DNA of 64,000 bases from Mesobacillus boroniphilus JCM 21738 (GCF_000517385.1 NZ_BAUW01000007.1:20783-84782), one strand, 5' to 3'. Shown: positions 27,647-36,655, counted from the first letter of the stretch. The notes: generated by a model not told the origin, from the letters alone. Numbers and translations: made by a program.

Positions 27647-28489
27647 TTATTTCAATTTCAGTGCATTTACTGCATTGATCAGGCCATGTCCAGTTTGCTC
27701 GTCATAACCCGGTTTGAAAAGGTCTTCAGCTGAGTTCTGGATGATTGCCTTGACTTGAGCAGGAGTAAGTTTATCTTTGCCATGCTTCGCGATTACGACA
27801 CCTGCAAGTGCAGCAGTTTTTGGCGCTGCCATTGAAGTTCCGCCTTTATAGCCATATCCGTGACCAGTAACCTCTTTATTAGCATTCAAAACTGGAACTG
27901 TGCTCAAAGCTAGGTAGCTATTAACTCTTCCAAGACCTGTTGAAGGATCATAGTTTGGTCCAAGGTCGCCGCCCGGTGCCATTATATCAATTTTCCCAAC
28001 GCCATAGTTTGAGTAGAAAGCTAGATTCTTCAACGCGCCGCCAGCAGATACTCTGATCATTGTCTGGCTGCTAGGACTTCTGTGTGTTGCACCTGTATCA
28101 TCGCCTGAAAATTTTCCTGGACTGCTAAGGTCCACTCCGTTGTTCCCGGCAGAACCAACAACTGTTACACCTTTCTTGATTGCGTACTGGATCGCGCGAT
28201 TGAATAATTGAACATCTGCTACAATGTCCTTCGTGGCATACTCAGGATCCTGGAACCAGTCGTAGCCACCAAGCAACATATTTACTACATCGACATTATC
28301 GTCTGCAGCTGTCATTAAAGCTTCAGCAATATGGGAAGTTGCTGCTCCGCCTGTTGGACCGAATACTCTGTATGAGGCCACTTTTAGATCTGGTCCTACT
28401 CCAAGAGCTCTTCCTTTTGCCGCAATTGAACCAGCAACGTGTGTGCCGTGGCTGTTCTGGTCTTTGAAATAATATCTTGTTGAAATATG
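27647..28489 (-). pseudogene. Subtilisin-like serine protease, 5' truncated
   Basis: The S8 protease core is present from the catalytic histidine (DQNSHGTHVAGSIAAKG) through GSAGNNGVDLSSPGKF (oxyanion asparagine region) and the catalytic serine (GYKGGTSMAAPKTAALAGV) to the C-terminus at GHGLINAVNALKLK. The signal peptide, pro-region and catalytic aspartate are not found. The frame is closed by TAA at 28490-28492, and no upstream frame continues the protein. The nearest ATG is after the histidine, so the product as drawn cannot be a secreted active protease. Because of the many slips elsewhere, a rearrangement or assembly join near 28490 is also possible. Confidence 0.8.
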
Positions 28490-28576
28490 TTAAAAGAACT
28501 CATGATAAAAACTTCTTGAGCAGAAGGTTCAGGTATTTCAAATACTGCCCTTTCATTGTATTAAAAATCTTATTTG

Positions 28577-28897
28577 TTACAGGAGCCTGAAAATGAATGG
28601 AATTCGATATTCCTGACCTTCATATGCTTTTATCGCACCTACAATGGTAAATACCATGGCTAAAATACCGATCACCCACAGCATAAAGATCCCAATCAAC
28701 AAGATGACAAGAATACCGCTGACAATTCCATATACAGTATAAGAAATAAAAAAGTTCATATATTCCTTTCCATGGTAATCAATATAGCTGGAATCATCCT
28801 TTTTAACCAGCCAGATAATCAGCGGTCCAAGAAAAGCAGTAAAAAAGCTAATAACATAAATGCCTGCTGCAATAAGTCTTTCATCATTTTTCGGCAT
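28577..28897 (-). CDS. DUF4870 (Tic20-like) small membrane protein
   Basis: A 106-residue membrane protein starting at the ATG at 28895-28897 (MPKNDERLIAAGIYVISFFT) after TTGGAGGGG. There are three predicted helices, with the conserved SSYIDYHGKEYMNFFISYTV segment between helices 1 and 2 that typifies DUF4870. The function is unknown. The frame is open upstream, but no ribosome site supports a longer protein. Confidence 0.82.
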   Translation of the reverse strand: MPKNDERLIAAGIYVISFFTAFLGPLIIWLVKKDDSSYIDYHGKEYMNFFISYTVYGIVSGILVILLIGIFMLWVIGILAMVFTIVGAIKAYEGQEYRIPFIFRLL

Positions 28898-29059
28898 TGT
28901 TTCCCCTCCAATACTCTTATAATTAACTTTACGGAAAAACAGTAAAAAAGTTTCATTAAAGATGAACTTTTTCATTATAATGAAAATTAAGGGTTTTCCT
29001 TTTAGAAGGAACAAAGTGTAGCTAATGTGCAAGAAAATAAAGACAGGATAGGATGGAAA

Positions 29060-30184
29060 ATGAATAGGATACTACTTAAGAATGCAAATGTAATGCCAAT
29101 CACCTCTGAGCCAAAGTCAAATTGTGATGTTCTCATAAAAGAAAGAAAAATTATAAAAATAGAATCTGAAATTACGATTGAACCTGGGTACGAGGTTATT
29201 GATTGTAACAACAAATTTTTGCTTCCAGGCTTCATCGATGTCCATACTCACCTCGGCCTTTATGATGAAGGTACAGGATGGGCGGGAAATGATGCCAACG
29301 AAACAATTGAGCCTATGAGTCCCCACGTTCGGGCGATTGATGGAGTCTACCCGCTCGACCCTGCATTCGGCGATGCACTTAAATATGGAATTACCACGGC
29401 ACATGTTATGCCTGGAAGTGCGAATGTAATCGGCGGAACGACTTCTGTCATTAAAACGGCTGGAAAAAACGTTAAGAACATGATTATCCAAGAAACAGCA
29501 GGACTTAAAATTGCACTGGGTGAAAACCCGAAACGAATTCACAGTATGGGGAATAAAGATTCCATCACCCGTATGGGGATAATGGGGATGCTAAGGGAAG
29601 CTTTTTACGAGGCAATGAATGCTGAAAACCCTGAATCCTTGAGAGTTAGGCCGATCATCAGTGCGTTGAACAGGGAAATCCCTGTAAGGATTCATGCCCA
29701 TAGAGCGGATGATATCATGTCTGCGATCCGATTTGCTGAGGAATTCAATCTGGATTTACGGATCGAGCATTGTACTGAAGGCCATTTAATTGCAGAAGAG
29801 CTGGCCGGCCTGAACTTAAAAGTTTCAGTAGGTCCAACACTCACCCGCCGTTCGAAAGTGGAACTTAAGAATAAGAGCTGGAAAACTTATCAGGAACTGA
29901 CTGACCATGGTGTTGAGGTATCTGTCACTACTGATCACCCATACACCCCAATCCAGTACTTAAACCTTTGTGCGGCCATCGCAGTGAGGGAAGGATTATC
30001 TGAACAAAAAGCACTCGAGGGAATCACGATTTTGCCAGCAAGGAACCTGCGGGTTGATGACCGTGTCGGCAGTATCGAGCCTGGGAAAGATGCTGATTTG
30101 GTCCTTTGGAATCAACATCCTTTTCACTTCAGCGCAAAGCCAATGTGGACGATGATCAATGGCAAAGTTGTTTATCAGATTTAG
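29060..30184 (+). CDS. Metal-dependent amidohydrolase (imidazolonepropionase-like)
   Basis: A 374-residue TIM-barrel hydrolase starting at the ATG at 29060 (MNRILLKNANVMPITSEPKS), just after AGGATGG. The metal motif is DVHTHLGL, and later metal or catalytic residues are seen in VRIHAHRADD, LRIEHCTEGHL and VTTDHPYTP. It closes with the PGKDADLVLWNQHPF segment typical of amidohydrolases. It resembles imidazolonepropionase and related amidohydrolases (COG1228), but the ring or peptide substrate cannot be assigned. It is a single gene divergent from the DUF4870 gene. Confidence 0.85.
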   Translation: MNRILLKNANVMPITSEPKSNCDVLIKERKIIKIESEITIEPGYEVIDCNNKFLLPGFIDVHTHLGLYDEGTGWAGNDANETIEPMSPHVRAIDGVYPLDPAFGDALKYGITTAHVMPGSANVIGGTTSVIKTAGKNVKNMIIQETAGLKIALGENPKRIHSMGNKDSITRMGIMGMLREAFYEAMNAENPESLRVRPIISALNREIPVRIHAHRADDIMSAIRFAEEFNLDLRIEHCTEGHLIAEELAGLNLKVSVGPTLTRRSKVELKNKSWKTYQELTDHGVEVSVTTDHPYTPIQYLNLCAAIAVREGLSEQKALEGITILPARNLRVDDRVGSIEPGKDADLVLWNQHPFHFSAKPMWTMINGKVVYQI

Positions 30185-30267
30185 TCGAAAATCGCTGTAG
30201 ATTCTTGGCAAAAAACACAGAAAAAAAGGGTGAAAAACCTATTTTCTTTTTTAAAAATATCATGTAT

Positions 30268-30273
30268 TATACT
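30268..30273 (+). promoter_or_regulatory. Candidate -10 element before the tRNA-like sequence
   Basis: TATACT lies 31 bases before the tRNA-like element. No good -35 box is seen at the right distance, so this is a weak call. Confidence 0.35.
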
Positions 30274-30304
30274 CTTTGGAAATAAAATTTCATAAAGCAA
30301 AGTG

Positions 30305-30370
30305 ATTAGGGAAGGCAAATGGTGCGCCACCAGTATCCTGGTTCTAGTGGGTTCGATTCCCACCCCGAAT
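30305..30370 (+). ncRNA. tRNA-like element with a shortened anticodon arm
   Basis: The sequence folds like a class I tRNA in all but one arm. The 7-bp acceptor stem is ATTAGGG with CCCGAAT (one A-G mismatch). AA precedes a D-arm GGC-AAATGGTGC-GCC with a GG in the loop. There is a 5-base variable region, and a perfect T-arm GTGGG-TTCGATT-CCCAC. The anticodon arm is only about 14 bases (ACCAG/CTGGT around TATC), five short of the norm, so it cannot present a standard anticodon. A decayed tRNA, a tRNA-like regulatory RNA or a processing signal are all possible. Confidence 0.6.
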
Positions 30371-30455
30371 TTTTAGCAACTTACAAAAAATTTCGAGGGT
30401 GGCCGTGTAGTTACATTCGCACGGGATAGGAATGCCCTGCGTGGAGGGATACAAT

Positions 30456-31016
30456 ATGCTCAAGAAACGCGATCTACATGATTGCCACGAATTATTTGAG
30501 CTGATGGCGCATCCGGAGGTCTTCCCTTTTGTGCGCCAAAAGGCACATTCATATGAAGAATTTGTATTTATTACAAAGCAAACGATTGAAGCAGAAGAAC
30601 AAGGAGAATTAATTTCCCGTACCATTCTTGACGAGTGGGGAGCTCCAATTGGCACGATCAATCTATTTGATATTCAGGAAGGAGCCGGTTTTTTAGGCAC
30701 CTGGCTGGGGAAACCTTTCCATGGCAGAGGATACAACAACTTGGCCAAGGATGCTTTCTTTCAGGAATTATTTTATGATATTGGGATTGAGACCATTTTC
30801 ATGCGTATCAGGAAAGTTAATATCCGCTCAATCAAAGCTGCAGAAAAGCTGCCTTATGTTGTGAAAGCAAACGAAACCCGCAAGCACATATATGAGCAGT
30901 TAAATGCTAATGGAGAGATTTACGACCTGTATGAAATTCCTAAGGATCAATATACACTGCATCTAAAAAGGTCTGGTGTCCAAGAAGAAGAAGCTGCACA
31001 GTTGTTGGAGGCATAA
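30456..31016 (+). CDS. GNAT-family N-acetyltransferase (RimJ/RimL-like)
   Basis: A 186-residue acetyltransferase. The start is the ATG at 30456 after GGAGGG; the frame extends 24 bases upstream without a ribosome site. Features are the N-terminal LKKRDLHDCHELFELMAHPE, the beta-bulge region ISRTILDEWGAPIGTINL, and the acetyl-CoA pyrophosphate loop GKPFHGRGYNNLAKDAFF. The VNIRSIKAAEKL segment is typical of RimJ/RimL-type enzymes. The substrate is unknown. It follows the tRNA-like element by 85 bases. Confidence 0.85.
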   Translation: MLKKRDLHDCHELFELMAHPEVFPFVRQKAHSYEEFVFITKQTIEAEEQGELISRTILDEWGAPIGTINLFDIQEGAGFLGTWLGKPFHGRGYNNLAKDAFFQELFYDIGIETIFMRIRKVNIRSIKAAEKLPYVVKANETRKHIYEQLNANGEIYDLYEIPKDQYTLHLKRSGVQEEEAAQLLEA

Positions 31017-31036
31017 TTCACCAATATACAATATAC

Positions 31037-31070
31037 AAAACGCCCTGAAAAAGAAAAGACAGGGCGTTTT
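31037..31070. terminator. Bidirectional terminator after the GNAT gene
   Basis: AAAACGCCCTG and CAGGGCGTTTT flank a purine-rich loop between the convergent GNAT gene and the small gene ending at 31071. Confidence 0.85.
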
Positions 31071-31235
31071 CTAATTTAACAAATCCTGCCCATTCGTTTC
31101 TTCCCGTTCCGATAAGGAAGCCTCTGACAGGAATGCTTCAAGTTCGGCATCTGTCAATGTTTCATACCGGCCATCCTCAAAGAAAACCTGCGTCTGATTT
31201 GGATTGATCCTATTCATGTTAAATCCTATTCCCAT
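31071..31235 (-). CDS. Small hypothetical protein (54 aa)
   Basis: An intact short frame starting at the ATG at 31233-31235, six bases after GGGGTG, encodes MGIGFNMNRINPNQTQVFFE, then DGRYETLTDAELEAFLSEAS and an acidic tail. An in-frame ATG six bases upstream would overlap the ribosome site. No membrane segment or known motif is seen. The shared terminator at its end and the ribosome site support it. The acidic, helical C-terminal half suggests a small soluble protein. Confidence 0.6.
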   Translation of the reverse strand: MGIGFNMNRINPNQTQVFFEDGRYETLTDAELEAFLSEASLSEREETNGQDLLN

Positions 31236-31391
31236 TTTCATCACCCCGCAGAATTAAACTAAATACTATCAATTATTAGATAATTCAACTTGAATTGACT
31301 GCTAATTGTCTTTAGTTTTCCCAAACTGCTTCTCGTTATGCAATTAGTTTTTTCATAAACGATCCTCCATAACCCGTTTTCTTATCATAAT

Positions 31392-31415
31392 AAAAACGCC
31401 ATGATTGGCGTTTTT
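31392..31415. terminator. Terminator of the SDR gene
   Basis: AAAAACGCC and GGCGTTTTT form a compact hairpin 12 bases downstream of the SDR stop codon. Confidence 0.82.
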
Positions 31416-31426
31416 GATGGTTCGTC

Positions 31427-32206
31427 CTAAAGGTTTCCACGCAGAGCTTTCCCCAGCACATCTTTGCCGCCGGTAACAGGGATGATACTTCCCGTTATAA
31501 AGCTGGAATCATCATTCGCAAGAAAGCTGATAACCCTTGAGATATCTTCCCCTGTACCAGGCCTGCCTACTGGTACGGAAGAGTCGCTGGCACTCATGGA
31601 TTCGCTGATCGATCTTTCTTTCCACTCGCCTGTGATGTCACCAGGGCAGACCATATTGGCTGTAATCCCGTTTTCCGCCTCTTCCAAAGCAAGGGTCTTT
31701 GTCAATGAAGCCAGTCCTGACTTGGCCGCCGCAAACGCAGACCTGTAAATCCACCCAGGAGTTGACTCCACTCTGTCGAAACCAACCGTAATGATCCTCC
31801 CCCACTTTCTTTTCCTCATAGAAGGTATCAGCAAATTTGATAAATAGAAAACGGCGTTTAAATTGCCATTAATTAGGTAAGTCCATTCATGTATCTGATA
31901 ATCAGCCATTTTCTTTCTTTCAGAAATATATGGTCCTGCATTATGAACAACTATATCAATCGCAGTGAATTCCTTCAAAGCCTGCGAAACAATTTTTTCA
32001 CAATCTTCATAATTTGTTATATCTCCCTGAACACAGATATTCTTTGTGTTGAACATTTCTGATAATTCCCCCGCCAGCTGTTCGGCCTCTATTTTGCTGT
32101 TCCGATAATTGATAATTAAGTTTATACCTTCGGCAGCAAGCTGCAGTGCTGTTCGTCTTCCTAAACCGGTGGCACCTCCGGTAATCAAAGCCGTTTTATT
32201 TTCCAC
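31427..32206 (-). CDS. Short-chain dehydrogenase/reductase with altered active site
   Basis: A 259-residue Rossmann-fold protein. The NAD(P) motif is ALITGGATGLGRRTALQLA, and VQGDITN and the structural IVVHNAGPYISERKK are present. The catalytic YxxxK position reads F-A-A-A-K within YRSAFAAAKSGL, so the usual tyrosine is phenylalanine; the lysine is kept. The catalytic serine strand reads RIITVGFDRVESTPGW rather than the common I.N.SS. The rest (MVCPGDITGEW, FITGSIIPVTGG) is canonical FabG-like. It may use another residue, be a non-enzymatic scaffold, or be affected by a base error at one site. Neighbours give no hint of substrate. Confidence 0.88.
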   Translation of the reverse strand: MENKTALITGGATGLGRRTALQLAAEGINLIINYRNSKIEAEQLAGELSEMFNTKNICVQGDITNYEDCEKIVSQALKEFTAIDIVVHNAGPYISERKKMADYQIHEWTYLINGNLNAVFYLSNLLIPSMRKRKWGRIITVGFDRVESTPGWIYRSAFAAAKSGLASLTKTLALEEAENGITANMVCPGDITGEWKERSISESMSASDSSVPVGRPGTGEDISRVISFLANDDSSFITGSIIPVTGGKDVLGKALRGNL

Positions 32207-32377
32207 AACCTGTACCCCTCATCCTCATTAGATTACTTATCACTATACTAAAAAGAAGAAAGCTGTTTTGCAACTTTTAGCCTTCATATATTGATAACAA
32301 TTTGACTTTAACCGCTGGGCCGATCCCTGCATATAATGTCCATATCGAAGATGATCTGCTTGAAAGGCGGGATATAA

Positions 32378-32851
32378 TTGTTTCCATGGAATCTATTGCC
32401 GTTCGACCGAAATTCACAGAGGAAGTTTTTGGAGATGAAACCGGATGAAATCGAAAAATATGTCCAGCAAATGATGGGCAAAATGCTCCAGCCAAATATG
32501 CAAGGGATGTTAAAACCTGAAGAATGGATTAAAGGGATGCAGCAGCAACACACACCTGATCCAGCCAAACCGACTACCGGATTAGGCGCGGAAATGTTTG
32601 AAACTCATGATTTTGTTTTTGTCAGGGTACCGCTAAATGAAGAAACCTGGCTTAAACAAATGAAGCTTTTTTATACTTCTAACCAGGTAATCATCGAACA
32701 TATTCCTGATATGTCAGATAAACACACATTAGTATTGCCAGCAACCGTTAAGCGGAAGGGAGCGGCAGCCAACTACAAGGATGGAGTTTTGGAATTAAGG
32801 CTTCATAAGATCGTGGATATGCAATACGCAGAAATCGACATTTCCAAATGA
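32378..32851 (+). CDS. Hsp20/alpha-crystallin-like protein (GerT-like)
   Basis: A 157-residue protein that appears to begin at TTG 32378 (MFPWNLLPFDRNSQRKFLEM) after AAGGCGGG. The N-terminal PWNLLPF motif and DEIEKYVQQMMGKML are common to small spore-former proteins with an alpha-crystallin fold. The C-terminal half (FETHDFVFVRVPLNEETWLK, HTLVLPATVKRKGAAANYKD, GVLELRLHK) is the beta-sandwich of Hsp20 proteins. The resemblance to GerT, a spore germination and coat-associated protein in B. cereus, is from memory. The frame is intact. Confidence 0.7.
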   Translation: MFPWNLLPFDRNSQRKFLEMKPDEIEKYVQQMMGKMLQPNMQGMLKPEEWIKGMQQQHTPDPAKPTTGLGAEMFETHDFVFVRVPLNEETWLKQMKLFYTSNQVIIEHIPDMSDKHTLVLPATVKRKGAAANYKDGVLELRLHKIVDMQYAEIDISK

Positions 32852-32884
32852 TTGCCACGGAATCTACGAAAAGAGCATAAAAAA

Positions 32885-32906
32885 AGAACAGCCTGATGGC
32901 TGCTCT
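32885..32906. terminator. Terminator between the Hsp20-like gene and the CAP gene
   Basis: AGAACAGCC and GGCTGCTCT form a hairpin with a TGAT loop between the two convergent genes (one mismatch near the base). Confidence 0.7.
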
Positions 32907-32917
32907 ATTACATTTTA

Positions 32918-33610
32918 TTATTTTCCAATGAACATTTGTGTCCAATAGTTTCCTGTTGCCACATGGCCTACACCAATGTGTGTATAGCTTGAGTTTAAGA
33001 TGTTTGCACGATGGCCAGAACTATTCATCCATGCTTTCACTACTTCCTCCGGTGTACGCTGGCCCATAGCAATGTTTTCACCTGCTGAACGGTATGAGAT
33101 TCCAAACTTCTTCATCATATCAAAAGGTGAACCGTAAGTTGGGCTAGTGTGGCTGAAATAGCCTTTACTTTGCATATCGCGGGATTTTTCCCTCGCTACT
33201 TTGCTTAGCTCAGTATCAAGTGCAAGTGGCTTCAAACCATTCTTGGCTCTCTCCTGATTTGTCAACTCTACTACTTTTTGCTCATAAGCACTAACAGCTG
33301 AAGATACCGGTGCTGCAGCTGGTTCTTGAGCAGGTGCTTTAGCTGGCTCCTGAACTGGTGCCGGAGCTGGTACTGGAGCTTTTACAGGCTCCTGTACATT
33401 AGTGTTAGTTGGCTGTGCTTGTTTCCATGAAAATTGGTAGTTCTTAAAATACTTTTGTAAGATAGAATTGATTTGTTCATTGCTAACATTTCCACTTTGA
33501 TAGTAGTAAACCTTTGACTGTATAGTAGATGCATCTGCTTTATCCATGGCTGGATTGGCAGCGAATAAGGCAGCTGCAGCGAAAGCTGTAAGAATCATTT
33601 TCTTGTTCAT
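32918..33610 (-). CDS. Secreted CAP/SCP-domain protein (YkwD-like)
   Basis: A 230-residue exported protein. An N-terminal signal peptide (MNKKMILTAFAAAALFAANP) is followed by a short linker region, then a proline-alanine-glutamate-rich stretch (KAPVPAPAPVQEPAK), and a C-terminal CAP domain of about 120 residues. The domain shows VVELTNQERAKNGLKPL, GYFSHTSPTYGSPF, SAGENIAMGQ, WMNSSGHRANILN and the end YWTQMFIGK. YkwD-type CAP proteins are widespread in Bacillus, but their function is not settled. The frame is intact. Confidence 0.92.
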   Translation of the reverse strand: MNKKMILTAFAAAALFAANPAMDKADASTIQSKVYYYQSGNVSNEQINSILQKYFKNYQFSWKQAQPTNTNVQEPVKAPVPAPAPVQEPAKAPAQEPAAAPVSSAVSAYEQKVVELTNQERAKNGLKPLALDTELSKVAREKSRDMQSKGYFSHTSPTYGSPFDMMKKFGISYRSAGENIAMGQRTPEEVVKAWMNSSGHRANILNSSYTHIGVGHVATGNYWTQMFIGK

Positions 33611-34022
33611 TCTCGAATTCCTCCCGAAAATTTAGTTTGTCTCTCTCTTGCAAACTAATCATATCATGGGTTTTTTGTAATAAACCTGGATTAAAAAGGA
33701 AACACTATTATTCTAGTAATAATAATTTTGTTAAATTCTTCATATTAAGCCTGAGTTGCAGAGATTAAAAGGCTTTCAAAGATTTTTTTCATACTAGGGA
33801 TTGATTCTAGTTTTTTCCTTTTCGTATTTTCCACACCAGTTTACCCAAAAAGAGGAATAATAAAGATATTGACAGCCTTTAAGATTTACCTTCTACATGA
33901 CAATTTTTCGTTCATATGACAATCATTATTGTATGTTACACGAAAAAGTTCAATCCTCAGTTCTTACGTCAATTAGCTGGAACTATAATGGCATGAAAAA
34001 AGCGGCAATCGCCGCTTTTCCC
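33611..34022. other. Intergenic region, no gene seen
   Basis: An AT-rich stretch with the CAP-gene promoter on one side and the terminator of the FixH-like gene at its other end. A TTGACA near 33871 is followed by poor -10 candidates. No coding frame or folded RNA is convincing. Confidence 0.5.
33996..34019. terminator. Terminator downstream of the FixH-like gene
   Basis: AAAGCGGC and GCCGCTTT with an AATC-type loop and T/A-runs lie four bases after the FixH-like stop codon (minus strand reading). Confidence 0.8.
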
Positions 34023-34496
34023 TTAATGTCCACTCTTTTCATCTTTCTGTGTATCATGCTCTTCCATATCATTCATTTCAGTGGATTTTCCATTTTCCTC
34101 TGGCTCGCTTGGGTTGCCGATCACAAATTCAATCTTAGGCATATTGTGCATGCTGCGTGCTGTAACGTGAGCAATGATATAGTAGGTTCCTTCCTCCCCA
34201 AACGATTTATCCAAGGAATAAATCCCGTTTTCATCATGTTCGACCACTATCTTTTCATGTTCTTCTGCTTGAGAACGCCAGATTTCGAATTTCACTTCGT
34301 CGGCATCCTTAACTTCTTCTGTTCCATAAGTAACCTTGGCCTCGAAAGTAATTTCTTCATTTAATTGAGCTTTTTCAGGATTTGCTGTAAGCTCAACTTC
34401 CAAGAATTGCGGTTCTTCTTCTACTTCCTGCTGTGCACAAGCTGTCGCTAACAAACCTAGCAAGACTGGCATTAATGTAACCAACAATCGTCTCAT
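34023..34496 (-). CDS. FixH/YtkA-like lipoprotein
   Basis: A 157-residue lipoprotein. The lipobox LLATAC follows a short hydrophobic signal (MRRLLVTLMPVLLGLLATAC). The extracellular part contains a FixH/YtkA-type immunoglobulin-like domain (LEVELTANPEKAQLNEEITF, VKFEIWRSQAEEHEKI, EDGTYYIIAHVTARSMHNMP), with a histidine pair near the end of the domain and an acidic, histidine-terminated tail (MEEHDTQKDEKSGH). Such domains occur in oxidase- and copper-related proteins. It follows the histidine kinase by 76 bases on the same strand and may be the last gene of that four-gene unit. Confidence 0.85.
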   Translation of the reverse strand: MRRLLVTLMPVLLGLLATACAQQEVEEEPQFLEVELTANPEKAQLNEEITFEAKVTYGTEEVKDADEVKFEIWRSQAEEHEKIVVEHDENGIYSLDKSFGEEGTYYIIAHVTARSMHNMPKIEFVIGNPSEPEENGKSTEMNDMEEHDTQKDEKSGH

Positions 34497-34572
34497 TCAA
34501 TTTACCCCTTAAATAATTTTATGTTATCGTGGATCCATATTTCGTAAAGATGATTAACTTTTTTAACAATCT

Positions 34573-35974
34573 CTATAATTCCACGGCCGGAAAATAAAGA
34601 CTAATGGTCGTTCCTTTTCCTAGCTCACTTGCTATTTCCATTTTACCATCATGTAGCTTAATTAATTTATCAACAATCGCCAGACCGAGTCCAGTACCAC
34701 CATCTGCCTTGATCTCGCCTTATTCACTCTATAAAAACGTTGAGTCAGCTTGTTGATATCCTCCTCTGGTATGCCGGTTCCAGTGTCTGCAATTTCAACT
34801 TTGCAGCCGTAAGCGTGCTTAGAAAGCATGATTGAAATGCTGCCGCCGCTTTCTGTATAGCGTATCGAATTGTCGATAATGTTCTGGAAGATCTGTTCGA
34901 GTCTCCCTTCATCTCCGTAAATGATGATATCTGGATCAAGATCGAGTGTTAGCCTGATATTTTTTTCTTTCAAGGCTGGACCATACTTGATTATAAAATC
35001 CTCCATGAGCTGTGCCAACGGGAAAGGATTTTTTATTAACCGGTATTCATCGGCGTCCAGTCTCGATAAATCGAGTAAATCCTCAACAAGCTTAACCATC
35101 CTGCCAGATTCCCTGTTAATAAGCTTTAAATATTTATTCTTTTCTTCCGTTTCTTTTATCATACCAGTTTCCAGGGCTTCGCTATAACCTTTTATATAAC
35201 TGATTGGTGTCCTGAGTTCATGAGAAACATCCGCGAGGAATTCCCTCTTTTTCTCATCCTCTTTCTGAACAGACTCGGACATATGGTTGAAGGCTTTTGC
35301 AAGCTGGCCAATTTCGTCGTCTGATTTAATATTGACCCGTGCTGAATAATCTCCTCCAGATACTCTTTCGGCTGCCTCCTTCATGGCAGCAAGAGGCCTC
35401 GTTAGCCTGTGAAGCATTTTAAAACCCAGGAAGCAGCAATAATTATGAATAATACACCGCCAATCAGCCATAAAAAAGAAAAATCAACGGTTAACTCAGA
35501 GATCTTAGCGAGGGGAACATATAAATAAATAATTCCTTCAAGCCGGTTGTTATCAAGGAGTGGAATCGCCACAGCAAGAATCTTCCTGCCAAACCTTTCC
35601 TCAAATCCTGATTTCATGACCGGTTCACCTTTCAAAAGCAATTCACGCTCTTCCTTCCCTATCAATGTCTCATAGTCAATTGAATATGGGAGGCAGGCGC
35701 TTAATTCTTTTGGGTTATTGACAAGAAAAACCTCGGATTCCGATTTTTCATTATACCATTCTACCTGCTGTTTCATTTCATCGGTCAATGGGCCGCCTGT
35801 ATAGTCGCTCGCAAGGCGGTTCCCTTCTTCTAGCAGAGATTCTTCAACTATATCGACATATAACTTTTCATAAAAAAGATAGGATAAAAAGAAGGAATAG
35901 AATACAGTCACCAGAATTGTGGCAGTAACCGTCAGCCAAAGTTTTTTAAACAGGCTGTCAGAAAAAGAAATCAT
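34573..35974 (-). CDS. Sensor histidine kinase (two frame slips)
   Basis: About 467 residues with an N-terminal membrane helix ([19 protein letters not shown]), an extracytoplasmic sensor region with [19 protein letters not shown], a second helix ([17 protein letters not shown]), HAMP ([20 protein letters not shown]), HisKA with the phospho-histidine in [13 protein letters not shown], and HATPase with [20 protein letters not shown] and [10 protein letters not shown]. The frame breaks near 35420 (between membrane helix 2 and HAMP) and near 34710 (before the GGTGLG box). Repair gives a complete kinase. It overlaps the response-regulator stop by four bases, so the pair is cotranscribed. Confidence 0.93.
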
Positions 35975-36651
35975 GTTGCTGGCACCTCAAATTTATACCC
36001 TACACCCCAGATTGTTTGAATATAGTCTCCTGTCCCCAGCTTCATCCTCAGCGTCTTGATGTGGGTGTCGACTGTCCTCAGGCTGCCATGGTAGTCCATG
36101 CCCCACACAAATTCAAGAAGCTGCTCCCTGCTAAGGGCCTGACCATGGTGCTGAACAAGAAAAACGAGCAACTCAAACTCCTTGAGGGTAAGCGGGATAA
36201 CTTCTCCATCAACACTGACCCTTCTGCCCTTTTTATCAATATTGATTTTTCCTAAAGTCACTGTATCTTCATCATTCTTGACAAAAGAGGTCCTTCTTAA
36301 CAAAGCATTGATTCTGGCTACAAGTTCTCCAGGACTGAAAGGCTTGACTATATAATCGTCCCCTCCAAGCTGGAGGCCTCTCACCTTATCCCATTCTTCA
36401 CCTTTAGCAGATAAAAAGATGATCGGCACTTGTGAAAAGGTACGTATCTTTCCGCAAACAGCAAAGCCATCTTCAAAAGGCATCATAATATCAAGGATTA
36501 CAAGATCAAAATCTTGTTCATGAAGTTTTCTCAAACCTTCAACACCGTCAGCAGCATGGACACATTTAAATCCGGAATTCTCCAGATACATTTGAACAAG
36601 ATTACGCATATCCTCTTCGTCATCTATGATCAAAACATTTATGGGATTCAT
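35971..36651 (-). CDS. OmpR-family response regulator
   Basis: A 226-residue two-domain regulator. The receiver domain has INVLIIDDEEDMRN (acidic pocket), the phospho-acceptor aspartate in LVILDIMMPFEDG, and the LSAKGEEWDKV and YIVKPFSPGEL (lysine) segments. The C-terminal winged helix has LTLKEFELLVFLVQHHGQAL and GSLRTVDTHIKTLRMKL. It starts four bases after the stop of the beta-propeller lipoprotein and overlaps the kinase gene, so all three are one transcript. Confidence 0.95.
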   Translation of the reverse strand: MNPINVLIIDDEEDMRNLVQMYLENSGFKCVHAADGVEGLRKLHEQDFDLVILDIMMPFEDGFAVCGKIRTFSQVPIIFLSAKGEEWDKVRGLQLGGDDYIVKPFSPGELVARINALLRRTSFVKNDEDTVTLGKINIDKKGRRVSVDGEVIPLTLKEFELLVFLVQHHGQALSREQLLEFVWGMDYHGSLRTVDTHIKTLRMKLGTGDYIQTIWGVGYKFEVPAT

Positions 36652-36655
36652 CCTG

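Noticed and set aside
30305..30370. A normal tRNA gene
   Set aside because: The acceptor, D- and T-arms fit, but the anticodon arm is too short for any standard seven-base loop with a five-base-pair stem, so no amino acid can be assigned.
33611..34022. A plus-strand gene running through 33897-34364
   Set aside because: The frame is antisense to the FixH-like gene, has no ribosome site, and its translation is a low-complexity hydrophobic reading of the opposite strand.
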